From Seminavis robusta (taxonomy: Eukaryota > Bacillariophyta > Bacillariophyceae > Naviculales > Naviculaceae), in contig CAICTM010000121.1 in the NCBI GenBank assembly GCA_903772945.1, forward strand, positions 48,399 through 112,398: a stretch of DNA of 64,000 bases, in the 5' to 3' direction. Shown here in pieces: positions 1 to 11,018 of this stretch. The first letter of the stretch is position 1. The number at the start of each line of letters is the position of its first letter. The translations under genes were made by a program, and so were the position numbers. The notes beneath the pieces are model-generated. The model did no database searches. It saw only the letters and a list, made by a program, of their open reading frames with translations, and had not been told where the DNA came from.

Positions 1-62
1 GTGTGAGAGAGAGCAATAAACTTATGCATTCCGTGGAGGCAATGTCAACGATTTAGTCTTAC

Positions 63-77
63 AGGCAGACATAGCAG
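63..77 (-). other. Second 15-nt microexon of the cyclase core
   Basis: It follows acceptor CAG at 78-80 and ends before a GTAAGA donor at 57-62. With the flanking split codons it encodes Thr-Ala-Met-Ser-Ala plus one base, the residues that normally follow DIVGF in class III cyclases. The next exon is probably beyond the window edge; the only acceptor left inside would make an intron of about 43 bases. Confidence 0.75.
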
Positions 78-3000
78 CTGTAGGGAACGCAAAAAAGATG
101 AGATGAGAACAAACAATACAGTGGCATGCACGTTCAGAAGAAAGTAATCATCTTGGTCTTACTGAATCCAACGATGTCTACATGAGCAAAACAACATTTG
201 GAGCAAAGTGAGTCAATCATGTTGTGCCGCCGAACGGAGATATGTAACTGTACGTACCAGCAAAGAGAATTGTAGCCTTCTCGTGGTGATCGGCAATGTG
301 TTGTGGGTCTATCTTGAGACGCGACGCAATCTCTTCAGGAAGCATATTGCACAGTAGCTCCTCAGCAGCACGAATTTCGATCTCCAACTCAGTTGCCTTT
401 TTCTGGTCGGTCATGTCACGGACAAAAGCAACTAACAGTGGCTCCTCGTCCTCAGTCTCAATGCGTTCAATGCCCAAGACAAGAGGGAATTCAGACCCAT
501 CTTTCCTTCTGCCATACACTTCACGCATAGACCCAATGATGTGAGTTTCCCCAGTTTCCCTATATGCTGCTAGGTAGTCATCATGAAATTCCGCATGGCC
601 ACCTGCTCGAACCGGAAAAGCAAGCAAGAGAAGCGTCAGAAAAAGCGAGCACGATCAATGTTGCGAGCAGCGTCCCACCAACCAAGTCTGTGGTGAATCT
701 TACCTCCAACAATCATCTTGATATTTTTACCCAGCAGCTCATCAACACTGTCGTACCCAAATGACGTAACAGAAGCTTTGTTCACCATCTGGATGATTCC
801 AAATGTGTTGAGGGCAAACATTGCATCAAATGAGGCGTCCAAGATTGCTGCTCGTATCTGTTGGTCTCGTATTGCCTTCTTTTGCAAGCTCTCTGCAAGT
901 TTGCGTTTGGTGATGTCGCGTATGAAGGCAACCATCAGTGGATTGTCTGAATCATCCCTCTCAACCCTTTGTATTCCCACCACAGCTGGGAATTCAGTTC
1001 CATCCTTCCTCCTGGCAGACAGCTCCCTGAGAGTCCCAATCAGCTTGGCTTCTCCTGTCTCTTTGTATCTTCTCAAGTATTCATCATGGAGCTTGCTGTG
1101 GCCACCACCTACAATAGAGTTGACGTTTTGACCAACCAATTCCTCCTCTGTATCATAGCCAAAGATGCTCAGCGCTGCTTTATTGACCATCTCAATCTTG
1201 CCAGCGAGGTCAATGGCAAACATAGAGTCAAAAGCAGCATCAAGAATTGCCGACCGCACTTTCTGGTCCTGTTGAGTCTTTTTCTGCAGCGTGATATCCC
1301 TGATGAAAGCCACCATCAGTGGATTGTTTTTGTCATCTCGTTCCACTCTCTGGATGCCAATCACAGCAGGGAACTCACTGCCATCCTTCTTTCTGGCTGA
1401 AAGTTCCCTCAGGGTCCCTATGAGCCGGGTTTCACCAGTTTCCTTGTACCGATTCAAATACTCATCATGGAACTTGGCATGGTCACCACCTACGATGCAT
1501 TTGACATTCTGGCCAACCAAATCAGAGGGGAAGTCATAGCCAAACTTGGCTAGAGCAACCTTGTTGACCAACTGAATTGTTCCTTGCAAGTCAATGGCAA
1601 ACATGGAATCAAAGGCTGCGTCTAGAATTGCAGACCTGATTCGCTGGTCTTCTTGAGTCTTCTTCTGCAGGGTGATGTCACTAATGAAAGCAACCATCAG
1701 AGGATTGCTTTTGTCATCACGTTCAACTCTCTGGATGCCAAGCACTACAGGAAATTCACTGCCATCCTTCTTTTTGGCTGAGAGCTCCCTTAGAGTCCCA
1801 ATCAGCCTGGCTTGTCCAGTATCTTTGTAGCGCTGCAAATACATGTCATGAAACTGGTTGTCAAGGCCTCCAACAATGCACTTCACATTCTGGCCAACCA
1901 AGTCAGAGGGAGAGTCATATCCAAATGTGGTGACAGCTGCCTTGTTGACCATTTGAATTGTGCCAGTAAGATCAATGGCGAGCATAGAATCAAAGGCAGT
2001 ATCAAGGATTGCAGCTCTGATTCTCTGATCTTCCAGAGTTTTCTTCTGCAGACTGATGTCCCTGATGAAGGCCACCATCAGTGGATTGTTCTTGTCATCT
2101 CGCTCAACTCTCTGTATACCAAGTTGAGCAGGAAACTCTGTGCCATCCTTCTTCTTGGCTGGGAGCTCTCTTAGGGTCCCAATGAGCCTTGTTTCTCCAG
2201 TCTCCTTATAGCGTTGTAAGTACATGTCGTGGAACTTGCTGTGGGCTTCTCCAACAATAATTTTCACATTCTTGCCAATCAAATCTGACGGTGAATCATA
2301 GCCAAATTGTTCGACTGCAGCCTTGTTCACCATTTGGATGGTACCAGTCTGATTGATGGCGAACATGGAATCGAAAGCAGTATCAAGGATCGCAGCTCTG
2401 ATTCTCTGATCTTCATCAGTCTTCTTCTGAAGACTGATGTCCCTGATGAAGGCCACCATCAGCGGATTGTTCTTGTCATCTCGCTCCACTCTCTGAATAC
2501 CAAGTTGAGCAGGAAACTCTGTGCCGTCCTTCTTCTTGGCTGGGAGCTCTCTTAAGGTCCCAATGAGTCTGGTTTCTCCAGTCTCCTTGTACTTCTGCAA
2601 GTACATGTTGTGGAACTTGCTGTGGGCTTCTCCAACAATACACTTCACATTCTGGCCAACCAAATCTGAGGGCGAATCATAGCCGAATTGTTCGACAGCA
2701 GCCTTGTTGACCATTTGGATGGTGCCGGTTAGATCAATGGCAAACATGGGATCAAAGGCAGTATCGAGAATGGCAGACCGTATTCTCTGGTTTTCCTCAG
2801 TCTTCTTCTGCAAAGAGACATCCCTAATGAAGGCCACCATCAGTGGATTGTTTTTGTCATCTCGCTCGACTCTCTGGATGCCAATCACAGCAGGAAACTC
2901 TGTGCCGTCCTTCTTTTTTGCTGGGAGCTCCCTGAGAGTCCCAATGAGCCGAGTTTCTCCAGTTAAATTGTAGCGTTTCAAATAGTCATCGTGAAACTTG

Positions 3001-3854
3001 CCATGTGCACCTCCAACTATGCACTTTACATTTTGTCCAACCAAATCAGAGGGTGAATTGTAACCAAAACGTTCCACAGCGGCCTTGTTGACCATTTGAA
3101 TTGTTCCTTCCAAGTCAATGGCAAACATGGAATCAAACGCGGTATCTAGAATGGCCGACCTGATTTTCTGTTCCTGTATGGCCTGTTCCCGGAGTCGCTC
3201 CGCCTCCTTTTGTTTGGTGATATCACGGATGGACGCAAAGTAGAGGATTTTCTCGGCGTTGGACTTGCTTTCCATGTGAATGACTTCAATAAAGATAATG
3301 CATGGGAATTCGGAGCCATCCTTTCGTCGTCCCGATACCTCACGAAATGATCCAATTAAACTTCGGATCTTGGTTTCCCGGAATTTCCGGAGGTAGCCAT
3401 CGTGAAATTTGGCATGCCCGCCACCAACGATAATGTTGATATTCTGACCCATCAGTTCTTCTTTGGATTCGTAACCAAATTGTTCTACAGCTGCCTTGTT
3501 GACGTGTTTGATGATACCCATTTGGTTCACAGCGAAATTGGCATCAAAGGAAGCTTCGAGCATGGCTTGTTGAATCTGGCGTGAATTGTGGCGGGAGAAG
3601 TAGTCGGCACTGCCCGAGGAATGGCTGCTGCGAGAGCTATGAGAGCCGACACTGGAATCGTCATCCGAAACAGCATCATCACCAGCTACCTCTGCAATTT
3701 CTCGCTTAATGGTCTTGATCAGAGCGCTCACGGCATCAATTCCAAATTCGTCCACAATCTCACGAATCTCGCCTTCCACCTCCACCGGCAACTTGCCCGC
3801 GAGCGTCGCCATGGTGGGAATTCTACCCGTACTGGCAGCATTTTCGGTCGCCAT
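63..3854 (-). CDS. Eight-PAS sensor fused to class III adenylate/guanylate cyclase (3' end outside window)
   Basis: Likely a cytosolic PAS-regulated nucleotide cyclase. Exons read on the minus strand are 3854-704, 602-258, 177-163 and 77-63, giving 1175 codons before the window edge. Introns are 603-703, 178-257 and 78-162, all GT-AG and phase 1. After an acidic/Ser-rich N-terminus (about residues 1-90), eight PAS domains of about 117 residues follow. Each has an AFDSMFAI-type start, a GQNVK-IVGG-H-KFH segment and a KKDGTEFP...MVAFIRDI end; PAS 8 is completed by exon 2. Exon 2 then shows the linker before a cyclase core (NMLPEEIASRLK, ATILFA). The two 15-base exons supply DIVGFTAMSA, including the first metal-binding Asp and the D-I-x-x-F motif. 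PAS 3-7 are nearly identical, which implies recent internal duplication. The substrate (ATP or GTP) cannot be judged because the specificity residues lie beyond base 1. Confidence 0.88.
163..177 (-). other. 15-nt microexon of the cyclase core (metal-binding Asp)
   Basis: It lies between an intron at 178-257 (donor GTACGT, acceptor TAG) and one at 78-162 (donor GTAAGA, acceptor CAG). It completes a codon split after base 258 to give Asp, then Ile-Val-Gly-Phe and the first base of Thr. Reading straight through either intron hits stops, whereas splicing restores the canonical class III cyclase motif exactly. No transcript was seen. Confidence 0.8.
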
Positions 3855-4591
3855 TCTTTGCCAACCGAAGCCAATATGGCTTTGCCAAGTACCGTACCGG
3901 TAGGGGGTAAGATAGATCTGGGATGTACTACTATCTATCTCGCAAGCTGATGTTAGCTAGATTGGATCCTGAACGAATGTTAGCTAGATTGGATCCTGAA
4001 AGCTATCCTGAATGAGTGTAGCTCGAGATCTTGGAATATCTGGAGGTTTTGGTTCTGCTGATGCTGCTCGGCTCCGGTAACGGTACCATGGTACTATTAC
4101 AAAGTACGGTTGTAGAAGGGCATTAGTCCGCTATCCACTTAATTAATACTCAATCTAATTGAATGCGTTAAAGAATTTACTTCAGCATTACTGTATGAAG
4201 GGGCAGTCGGTTGACTCGGTTGTCCCCAATGGGCTTTTAATAAAATGCAATGTCAACAAGCTCCTGTTTGATAACGTCTTGTGATAAGTGAAGACCTCCT
4301 CTTGGTTGCAGCGTTGCAGCTGTTTGTAACTCTAAAACAGATGATGGCAGCAGAAGGAGAACGCGAGAACGCTTCCAATCTTCCAATGCTCAGTTCACCG
4401 TTCACAGCAGTACCAGGTACGCATATCTTATATCTTACAAGGATCTTCTGACAGAATTTGAGAGATCCTGGCTCCTGGTGATGTGGTGGGATTTTACGTA
4501 GGAAATCTAGGTACCCCCCATGGCACAGCAATGCGAAATCCTCATGGGAGGGGTACCCCCCTCCCTCTATGGTGTGCAAGCAGCATCAAAC
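3855..4591. other. Intergenic region upstream of the PAS-cyclase gene
   Basis: No convincing gene. It should contain the PAS-cyclase promoter. A 27-bp direct repeat lies at 3951-4000. A 108-codon open frame on the minus strand (4253-4579) has no recognisable features and I do not treat it as a gene. Confidence 0.5.
3951..4000. repeat. Two-copy 27-bp direct repeat
   Basis: A 23-base word starting TGTTAGCTAGATTGG occurs at 3951-3973 and again at 3978-4000. A CTAG-containing core is typical of this window's intergenic DNA. Confidence 0.8.
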
Positions 4592-4982
4592 CTAGACCTC
4601 TGTGGAAACGTCATTCGTGCCAAATTACTTAAGAGACGATACACCGTGGCATAGGAGACGATCGAAATGATTTAGGAGACGAAAGCAATCGTCTCCTATA
4701 TTTACGAGACGATTCAGTAGGAGACATTCCAATTAGGAGACGATCGTTTCGAAATAGGAGACGATCCTAAAGATTTAGGAGACGATACCATACAGTTTAC
4801 ATGGTACGCTTAGGAGATGATCCGTTGAGAATAGGAGACGATCCGTTGAAAAGAGACGAAAGATTTAAGAGACGATCCGTTTCGTCTCCTATTTTTAGGA
4901 GACGAAATCCTTTAAATAGGAGACGATCAAAAGGATTTAGGAGACGATCGGTAGCACGACTCGAGTTTCCACAGAGGTCCAG
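4592..4982. mobile_element. MITE-like element with internal AGGAGACGAT word array
   Basis: The ends form an 18-bp inverted repeat with one mismatch: CTAGACCTCTGTGGAAAC on the left and the complement of CTGGACCTCTGTGGAAAC on the right. A weaker match (CGTGC) follows a few bases inside. The roughly 330-bp interior consists of AGGAGACGAT-like words in both orientations (CGTCTCCT on the other strand). There is no coding capacity. No clear target-site duplication is visible, so the superfamily is uncertain; CT(A/G)G ends would fit a hAT-type non-autonomous element. Confidence 0.75.
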
Positions 4983-5572
4983 AAACCAAAGGTAGGGTAC
5001 CCCCCCCCCTAAATCCTGCAGAGCCTAGAAAATCCAGTGTTTTCTTGTAGGGTTATCTTTCAGCAGATAGTGACCGTACCGGTAGTAGGTGCAGGAATCT
5101 GGGTGCTTGCAGATAAGTATGATGCTTGTGATCAGCTTTATACATTGATCAGGCAGGAAAATTTCATTGGAGAGGACGCAACCTACAAGCAATGAAATTT
5201 AGGATGTCCTAGAGGTCAATAGCTTGAAAATGCTATGGATGGGTAAGGTTATACAGTGGATGTTTGAACAAGCTATGAAAATACTAGGCTGATACTAGCA
5301 TAGAAGCTACCCCTCCCCTTTCTGGTACATATTCTACGCGGGTCTACGTAGAGCAAGCAGCAAAGTCAAAAGGGCCAAGGGGGGGGGTACCCACCCCTTT
5401 ATCCTGCAGAGTGCAGAGGAGATACCACCGGTCCTTGTGATGGATGAAGAGCTGCTTGCTTTTCGAGTTCTCCAGTTCTAGCTAGCTGAGCTATTTATTT
5501 CACTTTGCTTTGTTGTTTCGCTCCAATACTTTTCGAAGAACGAAGCAGAAGACACCAAAGAGTAAAAGGAAA
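4983..5572. other. Intergenic region
   Basis: No gene recognised. Several runs of C or G (for example around 4999 and 5381) flank repeated stretches resembling CTAAATCCTGCAGAG (near 5008) and TTATCCTGCAGAG (near 5400). It presumably contains the 5' region of the gene that follows. Confidence 0.4.
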
Positions 5573-6604
5573 ATGGCAGTCGGTTGCATTCGTCTTGAAA
5601 AACCCCCACTTCCAGATCCGCCACCTCTACGCCAAGTGCATTGGTTTCGCGGCGGAATGAAGACAAACAGCCATCCAGCTACCAGTACTTTCCCCTGGTC
5701 CAAACGTCTGGCGACCCTTCAACGTCAACTCAAAGATCAAAAAGAGATTGGGTCCTTCTTAATGGACCGTGTTCAAGTCCGCAGCAGCCAAGACAGTTCC
5801 TGTCGATCGGCGACGTCCTTTGCCTTGCTGTTGTTGCAACGATTGGAGGACGACATTCTCAATGAAATCTCAGCTTTCTCGGGGGTTCCGATCCACCTTT
5901 CCTGTTCTTGCTGCAGCAATAGCCCTACTCTCATTTTTTCACACCAAGGCAAAGAGATCAGTGTAGAAAGTGACAAAGCTGAAGCTGAAGAACCAATTGT
6001 GACACCCGCTACTAGCAGTACTTTCAGTTGTCTTTCCGCCGTTAGATATTCTGACTGCACATCTGGTAGCAGTGGCAACTATTCGTGGTGTAATGCGTTA
6101 GTTGGGAGTGGGTTTGTCAGTTTGGCTTGCACCGAGACAGGCCTTTCGTATGGGGATACTAGTAGATCCTTATCGTGGCAAGAAATTAAAAAATTTGCTG
6201 TTTCTATGGAATGCAAAACCGAAGGTGAGTTGCTTATTATAGAACTTGTACGGTACTCGCATTTCTGCGAATTGGTTTACGATGTACCCACTCATTACTA
6301 TTAATAATGGACGCAACACAACGCAACTTGAAACACAACACCAGATCAGGAATACGCTCAAGTGGTAAAGATGCGGTCGGGGGGCCGGTGTGTCTGCGTT
6401 CGGTTTGATGGTGTGACAAAGTTTGGAACGATTTCTACAGCTATGCATATGAGGTCGGGCCCCTGGAAAATTAGAGCTGGAGATATCGTTCTTGTGGAAA
6501 AATTACCCAAATACAAAGACAATGTCGTGTTCAAATACACTGCTAATCAAGCTTGTGGTTTAAAAAGCCATATGACGCACCGGAATCCTCGGCCAAGTTT
6601 TTGA
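5573..6604 (+). CDS. Protein with C-terminal eIF1A-like (S1/OB-fold) domain
   Basis: Two exons, 5573-6224 and 6345-6604, joined by a 120-base GTGAGT...CAG intron in phase 1; about 303 residues. The C-terminal ~85 residues resemble translation initiation factor eIF1A: QEYAQVVKM, then VRFDGVTKFG, then IRAGDIVLVEK and NVVFKYTANQA. The splice recreates E-D-Q-E-Y-A-Q, matching eIF1A register. The N-terminal ~215 residues are Ser/Cys-rich and unrecognised; ordinary eIF1A is only about 140-150 residues. The start is the first ATG of the frame. The reading frame stops early at 6602. One base away, the other frame continues (PYDAPESSAKF) like the eIF1A LKxYGELPExAK segment, so a single-base shift in the A-run near 6559-6564 is likely. 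It could be a diverged paralogue or a young pseudogene; it is probably not the housekeeping eIF1A. Confidence 0.65.
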
Positions 6605-7531
6605 CGAGGTTTGTGTTGGACTTTGTGTTGGACGTTGTGTTGGACAAGGGGTCTACGCGGGATCACACGAGTATAGAATTTACGATGGGAGATGCAGATG
6701 CTTCCAAGCTTTCCCAATTCATGCTTGAGAAACAGCAGTCCTCTGACTCGAATCTATGTGAGTGACTCAGTCTGCACGCCAGGAAGAGTCCTCCCTGAAT
6801 GGAAGGATAAGCGGTCTAAACCCAAAAGAACAATCGTCCGAATTCTTGTTTGATTTGCTTTTGATAAATCCTCTTGCCTCTTTCAAGCTGCAGCTCCAGA
6901 TGGCACAGAAGAACGAAAGCGGAAACGGGGAACGCACCCAACAGCCCAAGCCAGCAGGGTGCCTTGCATCTAAGGTTGAAGGAGGCAGCGTTGAGCTGAG
7001 TTACACCGTGTTCATCGCATTGCACTTCAAGAAGCTGCACCATGTTGACGTACTCCGTACCCAGGTACCAGCACCTGGTACCGGCAGAGGGTATGTAGTT
7101 GCCCCCCTCTTGTCCACACGCTAGCGGGCTACCGTACTTAGCAACGTACCGTATTAGCTGGCTGCAAGAGGTATTCGGATGCCAAAGCCATCAATAAATC
7201 TTGGTAATTGGCCACACTTCCACCGCGCAAGGAGCTGCACCATCTGGCTGATGAGATAGATTACCAGCACCTGTAGATAGATGGTACCAGGTAGCCCCCC
7301 TTGTCCACACGCAACTGGGACTTCGTAGCTAGCTAGAAGTGTAAATTAGCTAGCTGCAAGAGCCAAAAATCGTAGTCTCATAGATCCTGATGTACTTGGT
7401 TTAAAAATAGATATTGCGCAATATACAGGTTGTCGCGCTTTTCTTTCTACTGGTACAAGACTCCTTTGTAACTCAAAGGTACCTGGGATCGAAGCGTGCA
7501 AAATCCAATTATGGCTTCCTCCAGGTATTCG
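6605..7531. other. Intergenic region with imperfect duplication
   Basis: No convincing gene. It begins with the frame-shifted continuation of the eIF1A-like gene, including three copies of a GTGTTGGAC word at 6612-6644. Most of the remainder is an imperfect tandem duplication (7020-7362). Confidence 0.45.
7020..7362. repeat. Imperfect tandem duplication, period about 195 bp
   Basis: Shared landmarks occur in the same order in two copies: AGCTGCACCAT (7034 and 7230), CCAGCACCTG, a C-run followed by TTGTCCACACGC (7110 and 7300), and GCTGCAAGAG (7161 and 7353). The copies have diverged by substitutions and small gaps. No coding role is apparent. Confidence 0.65.
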
Positions 7532-10500
7532 CTATTGACTTTCAGGTTTCAGGACACGGACCTGCACGGCCACATCTTGAACCACAATCTCTCCTGTCTT
7601 GAACTTGGAATGCGCATCATCTGCGGCTTTGGGACTGCGGAAACGAACCACTCCTGTTGGGTTCGGCAAATAAATGAATACAGACGGTGAGCAAGGAGTA
7701 CGGCAGCAAACACTCCAATTCTCCACCATGAGCAGCAAGCATGCTATTCACAATAAGAATACGTACCAAAGCCACGTTGGTTGGATGCCACAGCCGCATC
7801 GTCAATGTGCCCAAAGCGCCGAAAGGCTCGCAATACGTCGTTGGCTCGGACCGTCTTTCGCATCCCCGATAGAATAATCGTCGTAGGAGGAAGATCGTTT
7901 GCCAGTTGCAAATTCAGCAAAAAGGCGCATTCATGAATGGTCCTCGAGGCGTCGTCTGGCCCTAATATTCCTTGCCGTACGCTTGTGACCATCTTGTTAA
8001 GCATCAACTGCATAAAGGTTTGTCTGTAGCGCACGAGAAGAAAGAGGAGAGGAAAAGATGTGAGGTGTCTCGTTCGCATCTACCTGAAGCCCGTCCGTCG
8101 TCAAAAGAGCAGCTTCCAACAACTTACTTGTCATCGACCGACGAACCCTCGTTTCGTTTCATCCAGTCCGTCACCTCCCACAATGCATTGGCTTCAATCT
8201 GCATGGGATCCGACGCACCCGCCCAGAGCAACCCCGACGCATTGTCGCCACCGGGCATGAGTGCCATGGTCAGTGCCTGACTCATCATACCATCCATGCC
8301 AGTGACATTGTCTTCCACATCCGATCGCATCTTTTCCAGATTCTGATCCTTGAATCGATCCAATTCATCCAACGGAGACAGCTTGGAATGTCGTTCCAAC
8401 GGATCATCCACTTCGGCCACCAAATCTTCTTCTTCGTCGTCATCATCATCGCCTTGTCCATTCGACAGCAGCGACGGATTGGACAAGATGGATTCACTGG
8501 TACTGGGAGACATGACCAGATTGTTGCCACCACCGCGCTGCATTTGGTAATTGGCCATTCCATCTCCGGAACTACTCAGTGGACTTGTCGCTACCGTGAC
8601 ATCGTATCGACCGCCTCGACTGGTTTCTACCGTTCCATGCTTGTTCCGTCCTCGTGCACCACTGCGTGACGAATGTTCTTCGGCCGCATTGGCCGACATG
8701 TTTTCCATGAGCAACTGTTGCATTTTGGATTGTCGTGTCTTGTAGAACCATGCCATGCCGGCCAAACTCGCCAGTGATACAATGGCCACCACGATAATGA
8801 CAATAATGAGTGTGTTTTCATTGTTGCTACCATTGCTTCCTTCGCCGTCATTGTTACCAGTCCCATCGGCTCTCGACGCAATCGCTTCGGTCAAGTTCTC
8901 ATTGAAAAAGCTCGGCCCCAAGGTCGGACCATCGGTCGGTGGCGGTCGCTCTGTAGGTTCCAGCGTGGGAAAGTAAGTGGGCTGTGGTTCGGTCGGAAAG
9001 TTGGTGGGACTTTCACTGGGCATTAACGACATGGTTGGTGCCGACGACTTGGTAATGAATGTAGTGACTTGTTGGATTTGCAATTCATTGCTGGCATTGA
9101 GATGCAATATCTCTGTCAACATGGGATTGAACCATGCCGCACTATCGGCGAGATTATAGAGGAAGAGCGTGGTAAAGTTTTCGAGGTCTTCACTGTCGGA
9201 CGTGTACCTCATTCGAAATGGGTAAATGTACGTGTGCCGGACGGATGAATCGGATGCTTCTTGAATGCGCCGTTGATCGAGTATAGTATTGGTTGTAGTA
9301 GTTGTTGTTGATGATGTCGTGGTTGTATTGGTCGTGTTTCTCTTGTTGGCGGATATCCATCGCTTCCATTGTGATCTAGTTTTTCGCCACGACGGTGGCA
9401 ATAACGTCGCATTCTTGGTAGTACTACTATTCGTTTGTTTTGGTTGTGGTTGTCTCCGTAATCGCCGTCTGGTTTGAGGTGCCGGCGTTGCCGTGGAGAT
9501 CAATTCTTGTTGCGTCGTTGGCGCCAGCGTAACAGGAATGGCTTCGACAATGAAGGATTCGACAAAGAATGTACATTCGGAAACAACCCTGTCGACCGCA
9601 TCGGGTGCAAACACCGCCGTTCGACTGACCATTTGGGCACAAAACTCTTCTTCTTGTGATTCGTTCATGTATCCTGCCGTAGGCGGCGCAATGACGGTAA
9701 AGTGTACTTCGACATTTTCTAGTTCGGTTTGATTCGAGACAAAGGTGGGAAACGCCGATGGCGACAACGTGGGCGACAAAGAGGGTGCTTGTGAGGGTGG
9801 ATTGGATGGGAGCGCCGAAGGTGATGATGACAAGGAGGGTGCCGCGGAGATGGAAGGAGCCGCAGAAGGAGCAAAGCTAGCCGATGGAGCCGCGGATGGG
9901 CTTGTAGTGGGAGCATCCGTAATGGCCGCGGTTTCGTTCATGTTGACAATGGCGAGTCGTTCGTACGGAAGGACTCCTATAATCTGTGCCAGTCCAATAC
10001 TAATATTTTCTTTGTTGGTGTTGACATACTCTTGCAACTCTCCTGGTCGATCGGTGAGATTGGCTCTTGGTGAATTGGATCGATAGTGCATTTGGAATGA
10101 ATATCGAAAGTGGTGTGTTCCATTCAAGCCAGTGAGTTGTTGTTGTTGTTGTAAGAATCGTCTCTTTTTCTTCTTCTTGTTGTTGCTCAACTGTTTGGAT
10201 GACAGTGTTGCGTTTCGTTTGATGGATGGTATTGTTGTCGTGTTGTTGTGCTTTCCTTTTGTCTGTTTTGCTTGCCGTAATGCGAATTGCTTGTTCCACT
10301 GAACAGACTCTAACCATCTTTGTCTGGCATTATTATTATTATTGTTTGACTGTTGTGGTGCTCTAGTAACGGGAGCACTGGTGGTTGTGGTGGTAGTGAC
10401 TGTTGCTTGTGGTGTCGGTTGTTGAGGTTGTGCCGTGGCAGCTTCCACAACGACTGTTGGTGCTGTTGGGAATATAGTACTACTTGTAGTAGCCATGGTT

Positions 10501-11018
10501 GGTGCCACGGTGGGTGCCTCTGTGAGTACCGAAGGAAAGAAGATGAGTTCATCTCCATCGACAAAGAACCCTTGTTGTAGAAAGTAGCAGTCCACGACAA
10601 TGAGTTCGTAGACATCTCTCGGCAAGTAATTCCGTTGCATGCGTCCCATGAAGAATTCAAAGAGCGCCACTTCGGTTTCGTTCATGTGTCCTTCTTCTAG
10701 TAGACCACTGCGAATGTCAAAATCCAAATGAAAGTACGCATTGATTTCACCGGGATTTTCCAACTCCACGGTTGGTGCGGTCAAGATCTGTTCCAAGACA
10801 GGTGCCAGTGTCGCCAGGAACGTGGGCGTCGGTTCAGCAGTCGGTTCCGGCGTTGGCTCCATGGTCGGTTCAAATGTCTCCACTTTTGTTGTTGTTGTAT
10901 TGCTCATGTCGTCCGCACTACAGCGATGACTGCCGCTTAGTAGCAACAGCAGCACGCCCACATACTGGACCAGCATGGATGTCCTCACTCGTCGTCTTCT
11001 GGATCGTGTTCGTTTCAT
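7532..11018 (-). CDS. Single-pass surface protein with PS/PT-rich ectodomain and cytoplasmic RRM-like tail (paralogue A)
   Basis: Exons 11018-8128, 8023-7767 and 7653-7532, with introns of 104 and 113 bases; 1089 residues. The start chosen gives a signal peptide (basic, then VGVLLLLLSGSHRCSA); the open frame extends further upstream without a better start. The ectodomain has two similar modules, each ending in a conserved Cys-containing segment (VDCYFLQQGFFV and SECTFFVESFIV), separated by Ser/Pro/Thr linkers (APSASFAPSAAPS) and low-complexity Asn, Thr and Lys runs, with many N-glycosylation sites. A membrane helix lies around residues 735-757, followed by an acidic cytoplasmic tail with ANALWEVTDWMKR. 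The last ~75 residues form beta-alpha-beta-beta-alpha-beta like an RRM: TIILSGM as RNP2 and RGFGVVRF as RNP1, the latter assembled across intron 2. The family is unrecognised; a role in adhesion or receptor signalling is inference. Its close paralogue lies at 13815-17267. Confidence 0.85.

Noticed and set aside
13-62. A further cyclase exon starting after the AG near 21
   Set aside because: It would need a 43-base intron, far shorter than others here, and the residues read do not fit the cyclase family.
4620-4950. Regular short repeats that look CRISPR-like
   Set aside because: Words are about 10 bases with irregular spacing in both orientations and lie within inverted ends; the window is eukaryotic.
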